A stretch of 64,000 bases of DNA from a bacterium. Lineage in GTDB: Bacteria > Armatimonadota > Zipacnadia > Zipacnadales > Zipacnadaceae. Numbering within the stretch: the stretch's first letter is position 1; each line of letters begins with the position of its first letter. The stretch is taken from contig JAUVXR010000002.1 of the NCBI GenBank assembly GCA_030603495.1, positions 88,603 to 152,602 of the forward strand. Direction: 5' to 3'. Of the stretch, positions 45,499 to 54,743 are shown piece by piece. The notes below the pieces were generated by a model. The model saw only the letters and a program-made list of their open reading frames with translations. It was not told where the DNA came from and did not search any database. The position numbers were made by a program, and so were the translations under genes.

Positions 45499-46370
45499 GC
45501 CTGGTTATTGTCCTCCTGTGCCGACGTCCCGGCTTTGGCTTTGCGGTTGGCAACCCAGTAGACGCCGCTGAGAAGTAGCCCCAGACCCGTAACGACTGCG
45601 GGTATGGCTTTCATCACGGGGCTCGTGTAGGACGGATAACTGCGCTTGCCTAGGTCGGTGGGGAAGCCCAGTTGGTCGAACGGGACGTCCGAGATGTACA
45701 TCCAGCTTGTTCCGCCCACCTCTTGCTCACCGTATATGTGGTCAATGTACTTGCCTGGCTCGGCGGTCATTCGTTCCCTAGCCTCGGCAAGCAACTGGCC
45801 GCGCTCTCCGAACTTAAGCGTTCCTGTAGGGCAGGCCTTGACGCATGCGGGCGTCCGGTTGCTGTCTCGATGGCGGGCGAGCGACTCCTCGGAAAGCGGT
45901 TGGTCGTTAACCGAGGTGGTGCCGGCGTCGTCACCTTGCCTGTCCGCGCAGAACGTGCACTTCCTGATGAGCGGGATGGGCGACTCCCATTGGAACGTGG
46001 GGACGTCAAACGGACACGCCATCATGCAGTATCGACACCCGAAGCACTTGGTGTCGTCATAGACGACGGCCCCCTCGGCCGTCTTGCTGAGTGCGCCGAC
46101 CGGACAGGCTGACGCGCACGCCGGGTCTTGGCAATGCATGCAGCCCACCCGGGCAAACGCCCACTTGAGCTTCCCGTCGCTGTCGGTCATTTCGACGAAG
46201 CGGATCAGAGTGAATGTCTTCGATGACAACGCTGGGGGATTCTGATACCCTCCGGGTGCCCCGAAAAACTCCGTGTGCTCGGCCTCGAGCCCATTCCACT
46301 CCTTGCAGGCCACCTGGCACGCCCGGCAGGCAATGCACTTCGTCAAGTCAACCAGGCAGGCTTTGCTCAT
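45495..46370 (-). CDS. Formate dehydrogenase Fe-S subunit
   Basis: From the ATG at 46370 the protein has 291 residues. It has four cysteine clusters for 4Fe-4S centres (CIACRACQVAC, CMHCQDPACASACPVGAL, CFGCRYCMMACPF, CTFC...CVKACPTG) and a C-terminal membrane anchor (AIPAVVTGLGLLLSGVYWV), as in FdnH. It moves electrons from the catalytic subunit to the NrfD-type subunit. It overlaps both neighbours by 4 bp (ATGA). Confidence 0.94.
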   Translation of the reverse strand: MSKACLVDLTKCIACRACQVACKEWNGLEAEHTEFFGAPGGYQNPPALSSKTFTLIRFVEMTDSDGKLKWAFARVGCMHCQDPACASACPVGALSKTAEGAVVYDDTKCFGCRYCMMACPFDVPTFQWESPIPLIRKCTFCADRQGDDAGTTSVNDQPLSEESLARHRDSNRTPACVKACPTGTLKFGERGQLLAEARERMTAEPGKYIDHIYGEQEVGGTSWMYISDVPFDQLGFPTDLGKRSYPSYTSPVMKAIPAVVTGLGLLLSGVYWVANRKAKAGTSAQEDNNQA

Positions 46371-49300
46371 ATTGTGCCTCCCTTCCTGATATCGCAAAGG
46401 AACGCTTTGTATTCGGGGATGGTGGTGTTGGCGTCACCGACATGGGGCGTGAGCAGGTTGGCGCTGTCTCCTGTCGCGAGCCCTTGGTAACCGAAATGCC
46501 AAACCAGCCCCACGACGTCGACCGTCTTGTCGCCAAGTTGCAGTGAGCCGATGCGGGCCGTAACGACCGCGTGCATGGTCACCTCGCCGCGCGCAGAACT
46601 CATCGTTACCAGGTCGCCGTTCTCGATACCTTTGCGCGCAGCCAGCTCCACACCTATCTCAATGAATGGCCCCGGCATGAGCTCGATGAGCCACGGTTGG
46701 TTCCGGGTGAGTGAGCCGGTCTGGTAGTGCTCGGTCAGCCGGAACGAGGTGGCCACTATCGGAAACTTCTCGGCAGTGCCCGTCTCCTCGGGCCGCCACA
46801 CCCTTATCATCGGGTTGTTCTGCTGATCACACATCCGGTTGAGCACGGGGCTCTCCAGGGGCTCATAATGCTCCGGGAACGGTCCATCCTTTGGGTCCGG
46901 GCTGAAAAGGCACCCGTGCCCCTCCTTGCGCATGATGAACGAGTACTTCCCCGCGGGGTTCCGCGTACCATCGAGGTTGCGCAACGGAGGCCAGCCGCCG
47001 TCGGGCACATCGCCCAGCCACTTTCCTGCCTGCCAGTCGTAAGCGATGACCGGCTTGTCGGGCGCCCACGGCCGCCCCTTAGCATCGCACGAGGCCCGGT
47101 TGTAGAGAATGCGACGGTTGACCGGCCAGCACCACGACCAGTTCGGGTTGAGGTCTATCGGATCGTCCTCGGGCGTCGAGCGCTCCCGACGGGCCATCAT
47201 ATTGCCCTTGTCGGTGTAACTGCCGCAGTACAGCCAGTTCCCGCTGTTGGTGGACCCATCAGCCTGAAGTGCTGCGAACGAGGGAACGAGATCGCCCGCC
47301 TTGTACAGCGTACCCTTGAATTCCACATCGCGCAGGAAGTAGCCGTTGATCTCCTTGGCCACCAGATGCACGTCGGGCTCTTCGTCGCCGTAGCTCCAGT
47401 CCAGATGCTCGATGGGGCCCGGGAAGGTGCCGCCGTCAGCATAGACCTTCTTGAGCGCCTCCACGAGCCGTGTGAGTATCCACAGGTCGGACTTCGCGTC
47501 GCCCGGCGGCGGCACCGCCTGGTAACGCCACTGGCCCCAGCGCCCGGAGTTGGTGATGCTTCCCTCTTTCTCAAACGAAACGGCGGCAGGAAGCAGGAAC
47601 ACCTCGGTTTGGATCTCGCTTGGATTCGCACCGGGACGCTTCCAGAACGCGGCCGTCTCGGTCTCGAACAGATCGAACACAACCAGCCAGTCCAGTTTGC
47701 CCAGCGCCCGGCGGACGACGTTGAGGTTTGCTCCACTGACTGCTGGGTTGTGGCCGATGTTTATCAGGGCCTTTATGTTCCCCTCGTCCATCTCGTGGAA
47801 CAAGGCCAAGTGTGAGCAGTCGCCGGTGCGCTTGGGCAGGTAGTCGTAGGCGAAATCGTTCTCCTCTGTGGCATGGTCGCCCCAGAAGGCCTTGAGCAGG
47901 CTGACGGTGTACTTCGGGTAGTTCTGCCACCAGTTGCCGCTCTTGGAGTCCTGGCTCACCGGGGTCCACTTGTCCAAGTAGGCCTGGAGGGAATCGTTCT
48001 CGGTGGTCGGGGACTTGAGATAGCCGGGAAGAATGTGGTAGAGGACACAGTGGTCGGTCGAGCCCTGCACGTTCGATTCGCCGCGTAGTGCGTTGATCCC
48101 GCCGCCAGCGACGCCGATGTTGCCCAGCAGCATCTGCAGAATCGCGTAGGTCCGGATGTTCTGCGTCCCGGTCGTGTGCTGCGTGGTGCCCATGGAGTAC
48201 ATAATCGTGCCCGACTTGTCGGGCTCGTGGGTTGCGCAGAAGGCCTTCGCGGCCTGCAGGAAGACGTCCTGCGGTGTGCCAGTGATCGCGGACATAGCTT
48301 CGGGCGTGTAGCGCGAGAAGTGCTTCTTCAGCCGCTGGTAAACACAGTGGGGATTCTTCAGGGCGGGGTCCTTCTTGATGTTGCCCCCGGCGTCGGTCTG
48401 GTAGCGCCAGTGCTCCTTGGTGTACTTAGCGTCGTGTAGGAGCGTGCCGCTGTACTCCCCAAACAGCCCTGCGTCGAACTCGAACTCCGGGGCCAGCAGG
48501 AAGCTCGCGTTGGTGTGGGCGACGACGTACTCCCTCTGGATAAGGTCGTTCTGCAGCGCGTAGTTGACCATCCCGCCGATCAGGGCCACGTCGGTGCCGG
48601 GCCGAAAGGGCGCATAAATGTCTGCACGCGAGGATGTCCGCGTGAAACGGGGATCTGCCGAGATCAGCGTCGCGCCCTTCTCCATCGCCTTGGTGACCCA
48701 CTTGAAGGAGATCGGGTGCATCTCGGCGGCATTCGACCCGATGATGAATACGCAGTCAGAGTTGGCGATGTCATTGAAATGGTTGGTCATCGCGCCCCGG
48801 CCGAAGCTGGCGGCTAGCGCAGCGACCGTGGACGAGTGGCACAGGCGTGCGCAGTGATCCAGGTAGACTATCCCCAGAGCCCTGGCGAACTTGGAGACGA
48901 GATAGCACTCCTCGTTGTCCAGGGCCGCACTCCCCAGGCACCCGATCGCGGAGGTGCGGTTCACAACTTGGTCTTGCTGGTCGGTGAGTTCGAAGGTCGC
49001 GTCCCTGGTCTCCTTGATCTTCTCGGCGATCCGATCGATGGCCCAGTCCCAGTCCTTCTCCTCCCAGTCGCTGGCACCCGCAGCCCGATACAACACCTTG
49101 CTCAGCCGTCGGTCGCTGACCACCTGGGAGAGCGCCGCGCCCTTGCTGCACAACGAGCCCTGGTTGATGGGATGATCAGGGTCGCCGGTGACGTCAACGA
49201 TCTTGCCCTCGGCAGCGCTTATCAGTATGCCACACCCCACACCACAGTACGGGCAAATCGTCGTGCTCAAGCGCCCGCGTTTGATGCTCACGCGTTCGGC

Positions 49301-49399
49301 GTAGGCACGAGTAGCGCTCAGGTCTAGCCCGAAAGGGTCCAACAGCGTCCCGGCCATCACACCAGCCGTAGTGAGAAAAGCCCGTCGACTTATCTCCAT
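46367..49399 (-). CDS. Tat-exported formate dehydrogenase catalytic subunit (Cys type)
   Basis: The 1010-residue protein starts with a Tat signal (SRRAFLT, then AGVMAGTLL). The Fe-S site is CPYCGVGC plus C84. The active-site region DHCARLCHSSTVAALAASFG has Cys187 where many relatives have selenocysteine. FGRGAMTNHF and MEHPISF-like cofactor-binding blocks (NAAEMHPISF) follow, and the C-terminal molybdopterin domain ends LTPHVGDANTTIPEYKAFLC. It oxidises formate in the periplasm using Mo- or W-bis-pterin, supplied by the operon at 32.5-39.9 kb. No other Fdh is in the window. Confidence 0.95.
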   Translation of the reverse strand: MEISRRAFLTTAGVMAGTLLDPFGLDLSATRAYAERVSIKRGRLSTTICPYCGVGCGILISAAEGKIVDVTGDPDHPINQGSLCSKGAALSQVVSDRRLSKVLYRAAGASDWEEKDWDWAIDRIAEKIKETRDATFELTDQQDQVVNRTSAIGCLGSAALDNEECYLVSKFARALGIVYLDHCARLCHSSTVAALAASFGRGAMTNHFNDIANSDCVFIIGSNAAEMHPISFKWVTKAMEKGATLISADPRFTRTSSRADIYAPFRPGTDVALIGGMVNYALQNDLIQREYVVAHTNASFLLAPEFEFDAGLFGEYSGTLLHDAKYTKEHWRYQTDAGGNIKKDPALKNPHCVYQRLKKHFSRYTPEAMSAITGTPQDVFLQAAKAFCATHEPDKSGTIMYSMGTTQHTTGTQNIRTYAILQMLLGNIGVAGGGINALRGESNVQGSTDHCVLYHILPGYLKSPTTENDSLQAYLDKWTPVSQDSKSGNWWQNYPKYTVSLLKAFWGDHATEENDFAYDYLPKRTGDCSHLALFHEMDEGNIKALINIGHNPAVSGANLNVVRRALGKLDWLVVFDLFETETAAFWKRPGANPSEIQTEVFLLPAAVSFEKEGSITNSGRWGQWRYQAVPPPGDAKSDLWILTRLVEALKKVYADGGTFPGPIEHLDWSYGDEEPDVHLVAKEINGYFLRDVEFKGTLYKAGDLVPSFAALQADGSTNSGNWLYCGSYTDKGNMMARRERSTPEDDPIDLNPNWSWCWPVNRRILYNRASCDAKGRPWAPDKPVIAYDWQAGKWLGDVPDGGWPPLRNLDGTRNPAGKYSFIMRKEGHGCLFSPDPKDGPFPEHYEPLESPVLNRMCDQQNNPMIRVWRPEETGTAEKFPIVATSFRLTEHYQTGSLTRNQPWLIELMPGPFIEIGVELAARKGIENGDLVTMSSARGEVTMHAVVTARIGSLQLGDKTVDVVGLVWHFGYQGLATGDSANLLTPHVGDANTTIPEYKAFLCDIRKGGTI

Positions 49400-49582
49400 G
49401 CTTTAGAGTCTCCTTACTAGACTGTCTTCGATATTGGATGGAAAGCTATGCCTGATACGCTGATTAGACGTCGGCCGATCCCGCAAGTCGGGCCCCGTCA
49501 ACTCCCACAGCAGCGACGCCACCCTGTGCAGACCAGCCTCTCCCTCAGCGCTTCTCGGTGGGCACCAGGCTCCCAAATGGCC

Positions 49583-49611
49583 AAAGGGCTTCACGTCGAA
49601 AGGGCTTCACG
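49583..49611. promoter_or_regulatory. 13-bp direct repeat in the fdh leader
   Basis: AAAGGGCTTCACG occurs at 49583-49595 and again at 49599-49611 (16-bp period). It lies about 30 bp downstream of the predicted -10 box, a position suited to a repressor. The binding protein is unknown. Confidence 0.4.
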
Positions 49612-49640
49612 GCCTCGAGCTGTGGGTCAAACCGGCGCAC

Positions 49641-49669
49641 ATAATACATCCTTGCTGTGGAATTGTCAA
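49641..49669 (-). promoter_or_regulatory. Promoter of the formate dehydrogenase operon
   Basis: On the minus strand, a perfect -35 TTGACA (49664-49669), a 17-nt spacer and -10 TATTAT (49641-49646). The start codon is at 49399, so the leader would be about 235 nt. I could not recognise a known riboswitch in it. Confidence 0.65.
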
Positions 49670-49733
49670 GCGCCACTGAGTAATACGGGGCAGCTCGTGG
49701 CTCTTTGCGTTTCTGAGTAGTTTCCTGAATTGA

Positions 49734-50069
49734 CTGAAAACAGAAGATCGTGCAGAGAAGCGGGGTGCTATCGGTGAGAATCCGGCGAACGACTATGATC
49801 TGGCGTTGCTGCGGGGTGGTCAACAAGTGGTGTTAACGCAAGACGGCCAGTTCAGCGCGTTTCTGATCACTGACTGCAACAACCTGAAGACAATAACAGC
49901 CTCCGACCTTTACCTCCCCGAAGGTGTGCCAGCGGAACCAGAACCGGCTTTACCGTGCCGATTCGTGATGTCCGTCAGTGAGTGCTGGCTTCCCGTGTCC
50001 ATTGTGCGGGGAGATGCGCACCATGCCTGGCCTACCTACCCTCCCGGCCGCAGTAGACTGGGTGGGTGA
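49734..50069 (+). CDS. Possible unknown ORF or gene remnant
   Basis: A plus-strand frame is open from the TGA at 49731 to 50069. It reads LKTEDRAEKRGAIGENPAND, YDLALLRGGQQVVLTQDGQF and SAFLITDCNNLKTITASDLY, which looks coding up to about 49950 and doubtful afterwards. There is no ATG and no ribosome site. I recognise no family. It may be a remnant. Confidence 0.3.
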   Translation: MKTEDRAEKRGAIGENPANDYDLALLRGGQQVVLTQDGQFSAFLITDCNNLKTITASDLYLPEGVPAEPEPALPCRFVMSVSECWLPVSIVRGDAHHAWPTYPPGRSRLGG

Positions 50070-50133
50070 AGAGACGGAAGTCGCGGGCAGCATTACGGCT
50101 CGGCTGGGCTACGTGCGAGGGTATGAGCCTCGA

Positions 50134-50982
50134 TCATACTCCTCCATACGCGTCAAAGCCACCATCAACTATTATTACCGTCCCGTGGATAAACGAGCAA
50201 ACATCAGACAATAACATCAGAGCTGCGCCAACCAGATCTTCAGGCCGGCCAAAACGCCCCATCGGCGTGTGAGCGATAATTCTCTTGCCTCGTTCGTTCA
50301 GCTCACCAGTCTGTTCGTCAGTTAGTAGGAATCTATTCTGCTCGGTCAGGAAGAACCCCGGTGCAATGGCATTCACCCTGATGTGAGACGAATATTCTTG
50401 CGATATGTGCACCGCCAGCCATTGAGTAAAGTTGACGATGGCAGCCTTGGCAGCGGAGTAGGCCACGCTCTTAGTTAGCGGGCGGTAGGCTCCCATTGAA
50501 GCTATGTTCAGAATGGATCCGCTTTGCTGCTGGACCATTAATTGGCTGAAAACTTGACACGGTAGGAACGTGCCCATGAAATTCAAATCGAAAACCCAGC
50601 GCACTGCATCTTCAGGGAGATCAAAGAACGATAGGCTTTCACTTGTGGTTGCTTCCTTCTTAGCACCGCCTGCTCCATTAATGAGAATGTCAACCTGCCC
50701 GAATTCTTCCATAACGCGCTCGGCGAGCGATTCCAGGGACTGCTTATCCAGCACATCAGCCGATATTCCTATGGCATGTCCCCCTTTGCCGCGGATATCC
50801 GCAGCAACCTTATCCAAAGACTCTTGAGTCCGGGCTACCAGGATTACACTAGCCCCACACTGCCCAAGAGCGTGAGCAATGGCGCTGCAAAGTACTCCTG
50901 ACCCACCAGTAATAACCGCCACTTTATCGGTAGAATCGAGAGTCTGGTCAATCGTCATAGCCTGATCCTCTTCTGTGCTCAA
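50134..50982 (-). CDS. SDR-family oxidoreductase (fructuronate-reductase-like)
   Basis: The 282-residue protein has an SDR Rossmann start (VAVITGGSGVLCSAIAHAL), NGAGG, the catalytic Ser region NIASMGAYRP and YSAAK. The pattern FVLNLMGTFLP-like (FDLNFMGTFLPCQVF) and the C-terminal ending resemble the SDR form of D-mannonate oxidoreductase. The substrate is therefore likely a sugar acid, by family likeness only. It starts 13 bp after the truncated isomerase gene. Confidence 0.75.
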   Translation of the reverse strand: MSTEEDQAMTIDQTLDSTDKVAVITGGSGVLCSAIAHALGQCGASVILVARTQESLDKVAADIRGKGGHAIGISADVLDKQSLESLAERVMEEFGQVDILINGAGGAKKEATTSESLSFFDLPEDAVRWVFDLNFMGTFLPCQVFSQLMVQQQSGSILNIASMGAYRPLTKSVAYSAAKAAIVNFTQWLAVHISQEYSSHIRVNAIAPGFFLTEQNRFLLTDEQTGELNERGKRIIAHTPMGRFGRPEDLVGAALMLLSDVCSFIHGTVIIVDGGFDAYGGV

Positions 50983-50995
50983 TTACTGCTCTCGC

Positions 50996-51616
50996 CTACA
51001 GCTCTGATAGGATAGACTTGATGGTGCAAATTCCGTCTTCCATTGCTTGTCTAGGGTTAGGCAAGGGCAACACTTCAAATGACAGATAACCCGTGTATTC
51101 CATCCGCCACAATTCCCGGAGTACACCTCGTAGGTCCATATGACCGTGTTCCGGCGCCTGCCGATTAGTGCCAACAAGGTGAATATGCCCTATCCGCGGA
51201 CCCGCCCGGCGCAGACTGGCCGCAATGTTTACTTCTTCAATGTTCATGTGAAAAGTGTCGGCCAGAAGCTTGAGATTAGGCGCATCTACCTCGTCTATGA
51301 CTCCCAGACCGTCTTCTACCGTGTTGATATAGTCGCACTCGTAACGATTGAGCGGTTCCAGCAAGATGGTGATACCCGACGCCCTGACCACCTTGCACAC
51401 TTCTTCCAGGCAGGCCAGAGCCACGGCGCGGCGCGTCCCCCGCTCCGGAGAGTCGCTACCCAGATTGCCACTAAGGCTGCCTATAGTCACAGCGGAGTCA
51501 AGACCAGCAGCTAAGTCGATGTGGTCTTTGACGCGCTCCACTGCCTCCCGACGGATGTCTGGATCGGGGTCGGCAGAAGTCAACCCGTCTTCTCCGGCAG
51601 CCATGCCCGTCCCCAA
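50996..51616 (-). pseudogene. 5'-truncated sugar isomerase/epimerase (AP-endonuclease-2 fold)
   Basis: The frame encodes about 206 residues of a xylose-isomerase-like TIM barrel: ITILLEPLNRYECDYINT, LKLLADTFHMNIEE, RIGHIHLVGTNRQAPEHGHM and YTGYLSFEVLPLPNP carry the metal-binding Glu, Asp, His and Glu. The first strands (about 60-70 residues) are missing: an in-frame TAG stands 30 bp upstream and the LarA-like gene begins there. The remaining start TTG at 51616 cannot give a complete barrel. Confidence 0.7.
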
Positions 51617-51650
51617 TGTAGGGACGCCAATGTTAGCCTAGCGGACGACA

Positions 51651-52937
51651 TTAAGCTGTTTTCATGTGTTCATCGCATAGGTTCCGGCTTGCGTCAAACG
51701 GGAGCGGCCGCAGGTCGGTGAGGATTTCCAGATCGTCGCGGTCGCGGGCTTCGTCCAGGTAGGCGGCGGAGCATTCGACTTCGGTCAGGGCCAGCGTGTT
51801 GCGGATCCACAACAGTTTCGCATCGGGTGGCTCGGTGAGACCGATCTGGGACAACATGACTTGTAGCATCTCGCTGTCCGTGTCGTAATCGAGAGGCACC
51901 ATCGATCCCGTATAATGACCGCTTGTCAGGGCGTTCAGGCGCGTGACGTCCACAGCCACCTTCTCAAGCAAACGTGTTCGGCAAAATTCGGCCAGCCCCA
52001 TGCCCTCAGCGTTGCCATGACTCAGGTCCGTGAGATCTCGGAGCGCGATCATATTAACCTTCGGGTACTCATCGTCTGCCGCTTTGTGAACAAGATACTT
52101 TCGGCCCACAACGCTCAAGTCAAAACCGGTTCCGCTGATATTCTTGCCTATCTCATCGATCAGCAGAATGTCTGCCGTTTTGAACGGCAACCGCGGCATC
52201 AATTGCTTGGCCTGGATGAGCAACTCCTTTTCCCGGTCCTCGAATTGCTCGGGCGGGACCGCTTCAATCCTGGCGGTTTGGCAGTAGCTGTTTTCAATAA
52301 TTGCGACACCCGCGGCAATGGAGCACTTGGTCAGGACTTCGCCCGCGACGCTGCGTACAATTTGGCCAAAACTATAATCTTTGATTGCCCGGTGGTAGAC
52401 CTTTGCACCGGAGTGCTTGCCCAGCCCGCTCAACATCATTTTCATCAAGCCGCTTTCGATATCGCCGACGAACTGCGTGTGCGGCTTAATTCGATTGCAC
52501 ACCACCACGTGATCAGCGGCATATGCATGCTTGTCGAAGTGGACCGGAAATCCCTCGGCGGCCTCGCAGACGATAACAGTTTCCATATTCGAACGGATGG
52601 GACATCCGCAGAATTCTTGGGTAATGCCATAGGACTCGACGATCTCCCGTTGCCCTTCAGCCATGCCACCTCCGTGACTGCCCATGGCCGGCACAATGAA
52701 CGGATCGGCACCGAGCCACTTGATGTGAGCGACAATGGTTTTGACGATACGGTGGATATTCGCAATCCCGCGGCTTCCGACAGCGATCGCCACGGTTTGG
52801 CCGGGTTTGATCTTGTTACCCAGAGACAGGCGCGAGAGTTGGGCCTCCACTTCACCGGGCACATCGTCAATCTGTGGCGCATCAAACTTCTGTCTAACGC
52901 GAAAGACAAGCAGGTATTCGATATTGTCGCTAATCAC
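51651..52937 (-). CDS. LarA-like (lactate racemase domain, DUF2088) protein
   Basis: From GTG at 52937 (AAGGGAG upstream) the protein has 428 residues. It shows VAIAVGSRGIANI, AMGSHGGGMAEGQ, RIKPHTQFVGDIESGLMKMM and GLGKHSGAKVYH. These match the large LarA-like family, whose studied members use a nickel-pincer cofactor to racemise or epimerise 2-hydroxy acids; whether this branch does so is unknown. The frame extends upstream to 53057 without family-like sequence. It is placed with a sugar-acid-type SDR and an isomerase remnant. Confidence 0.72.
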   Translation of the reverse strand: MISDNIEYLLVFRVRQKFDAPQIDDVPGEVEAQLSRLSLGNKIKPGQTVAIAVGSRGIANIHRIVKTIVAHIKWLGADPFIVPAMGSHGGGMAEGQREIVESYGITQEFCGCPIRSNMETVIVCEAAEGFPVHFDKHAYAADHVVVCNRIKPHTQFVGDIESGLMKMMLSGLGKHSGAKVYHRAIKDYSFGQIVRSVAGEVLTKCSIAAGVAIIENSYCQTARIEAVPPEQFEDREKELLIQAKQLMPRLPFKTADILLIDEIGKNISGTGFDLSVVGRKYLVHKAADDEYPKVNMIALRDLTDLSHGNAEGMGLAEFCRTRLLEKVAVDVTRLNALTSGHYTGSMVPLDYDTDSEMLQVMLSQIGLTEPPDAKLLWIRNTLALTEVECSAAYLDEARDRDDLEILTDLRPLPFDASRNLCDEHMKTA

Positions 52938-53057
52938 GGCCAACGATGCTCCCTTGTGGGATTTGCCCGAAGCGTCAAGACCGGAATTACCCGTATGGTT
53001 TCTTGCTACCGCCAATATTCTCCGTATGACGCAGGAATTCCTCTCTGGCTCAGGCAT

Positions 53058-53593
53058 TCATCTGCAGAATGTGAGTTTGGAGCCCTCTTGAGGGTCATAT
53101 TGCCCCCAATTAGGTAACACTAGTGGTTCTTGCCGAGACAGAAGACACACTGCTCCCCGCGCGGAGATCGGCCGCAGCGCGTTAACCACGCCGTTAGTGG
53201 ATCGAGCCAGGGGCGGGCAGCCATTCGGATGGTTAACATTTGACCTGGTCCCACCGAAGGTTGTTGCCTGGTAGCTGGGGCGCGCGATTCTGGGCAGCCT
53301 TGAGTGAAGACTGGCTTGCATATGCTACCGATACTGAGGCGCCTCTTTCTGAAGCCCATCAGAAGCCCGCAAACCACTGATTCGTAGTGGAAAACAGCTA
53401 GCACAGGTAGGAGTTCATGCCTCCGCCGAAGAATGTTAGAAGAGGTAAGAGACTGTGTGACGAACGTCAGAGCCGGTATCAAGAGCACGGGTAAGCGCGG
53501 GATACTTGTAGCGAGTCGCAATGTGTACTGCTTGTATTGCCACATTGCTCAAAAGCTAACTCACTTTTGCCAACGGTTAGCAGGAGGGGTGAA
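53058..53593. other. Non-coding stretch between divergent units
   Basis: About 530 bp. A 141-codon minus-strand frame exists here but lacks any family pattern or ribosome site. No promoter could be assigned with confidence. Confidence 0.4.
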
Positions 53594-54736
53594 ATGGGTA
53601 CTGTTGCTATAACTTGCACAGCTATAGGGACTATATTGATAGTTGCCCTGGTGCCGCTGCTGCACCGCAGCATTCTGCCAGGATGGGCAACAGTGCAAGT
53701 GTCGGAGCAATCAAGGAAACCCTCTCAGTTCGTACGGCTGGTCCTGCTAAGCTTACTATGGGCTGTCTGTCTGCTTTCTACTCTCCATTTCCACTTCAGT
53801 TTGCGCCAACAAGTCATCGTCAGTCACCTTTTCTACGTACCCATTATCATTGCGGCCCTCTGGTGGCAGAGATGGGGAATTCTTTTAGCCGTCTGTTCTG
53901 GAGCTTTTCTACTGCTGTCACATCATTTTGCTTCCTTAGGTTCACTTACAGACGATATTGTCAGGAGCTGTCTATTTGTTGTTGTAAGTGCGACCGTTGC
54001 CTGGCTCAGTGAAAGAAACGTGCAAGCGATGACTAGGATTAGGGAAAGTGAAGAACGATTGCGGGCGCTGGCAACACAGTTGTCCTCAGTCGAAGAACAA
54101 GAACGCCGGGCAATTGCCGCCGGGCTGCACGACGATATCAGTCAGACCCTGGCGCTGTGCAAAATGAGAATGGCGGGTCTGGATGAGTCGTCGCCCCCGT
54201 CTGATGTGGCTTCAATCTCCGGTGAAGTCAGTGGATTACTCGACGAAGCTATCAATAGGACCCGCTCACTGACATTTCAGTTGAGTCCTCCGGTTTTGTA
54301 CGAGCTGGGTTTTGTGGCAGCGGTGGAATGGCTGGCCGAACAGCTAGAAGAAGAGCACGGCGTGGTTTTCAGCATCCAGCAAGATAGCCATCCCGCGCCG
54401 ATTGATGACGAGGTCGGCATCGTTTTGTTCCGGGCGGTGCGCGAGCTGCTAATCAACGTTATCAAGCATGCCCAGACTAACACAGCAAGAGTCTCTATTG
54501 ATACGAACGGTGACCAGGTGCGAGTAGTAGTGCAGGACGAGGGCATCGGCTTTGACGTGGAGCAATTGGATTCCCCGGGGCGTCCCCCTGGGTTTGGGCT
54601 GTTTGACATTCGAGAACGGCTGAGCTATCTCGGCGGCGTCCTGCAGATAGAGTCACAGCCGGGCGCCGGCACCCGAGTTGCTATGATAATGCCGCTGAAG
54701 CTGCAGGAACAAGCCGCAACAGATAAGGAGCAGTGA
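53594..54736 (+). CDS. NarL-type membrane sensor histidine kinase
   Basis: The 380-residue protein has an N-terminal helix and a group of helices (about 50-145), then a HisKA_3 dimerisation block EEQERRAIAAGLHDDISQTL with the phospho-acceptor His. The ATPase domain follows (RAVRELLINVIKHAQTN, DEGIGFDV, GFGLFDIRERLSYLGG). The ATG at 53594 has AGGAGGGG upstream. Its partner response regulator begins 7 bp after it. No separate periplasmic sensor domain is seen, so it may sense via the membrane. Confidence 0.93.
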   Translation: MGTVAITCTAIGTILIVALVPLLHRSILPGWATVQVSEQSRKPSQFVRLVLLSLLWAVCLLSTLHFHFSLRQQVIVSHLFYVPIIIAALWWQRWGILLAVCSGAFLLLSHHFASLGSLTDDIVRSCLFVVVSATVAWLSERNVQAMTRIRESEERLRALATQLSSVEEQERRAIAAGLHDDISQTLALCKMRMAGLDESSPPSDVASISGEVSGLLDEAINRTRSLTFQLSPPVLYELGFVAAVEWLAEQLEEEHGVVFSIQQDSHPAPIDDEVGIVLFRAVRELLINVIKHAQTNTARVSIDTNGDQVRVVVQDEGIGFDVEQLDSPGRPPGFGLFDIRERLSYLGGVLQIESQPGAGTRVAMIMPLKLQEQAATDKEQ

Positions 54737-54743
54737 GCTGGAT

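Noticed and set aside
46727-47815. 362-codon plus-strand frame
   Set aside because: Antisense shadow of the formate dehydrogenase catalytic gene with no recognisable domain.
46367-49399. Possible selenocysteine (UGA) formate dehydrogenase
   Set aside because: The aligned position is an ordinary Cys in ARLCHSST; no in-frame TGA is present.
49400-49640. Molybdenum cofactor riboswitch in the fdh leader
   Set aside because: I could not identify its conserved core; a covariance search would be needed to decide.
51915-53117. 400-codon plus-strand frame
   Set aside because: It is the antisense of the LarA-like gene; the minus-strand frame has clear family motifs and a ribosome site.
53120-53545. 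141-codon minus-strand frame
   Set aside because: No family pattern, no ribosome site, Arg/Leu-rich composition of a chance frame.
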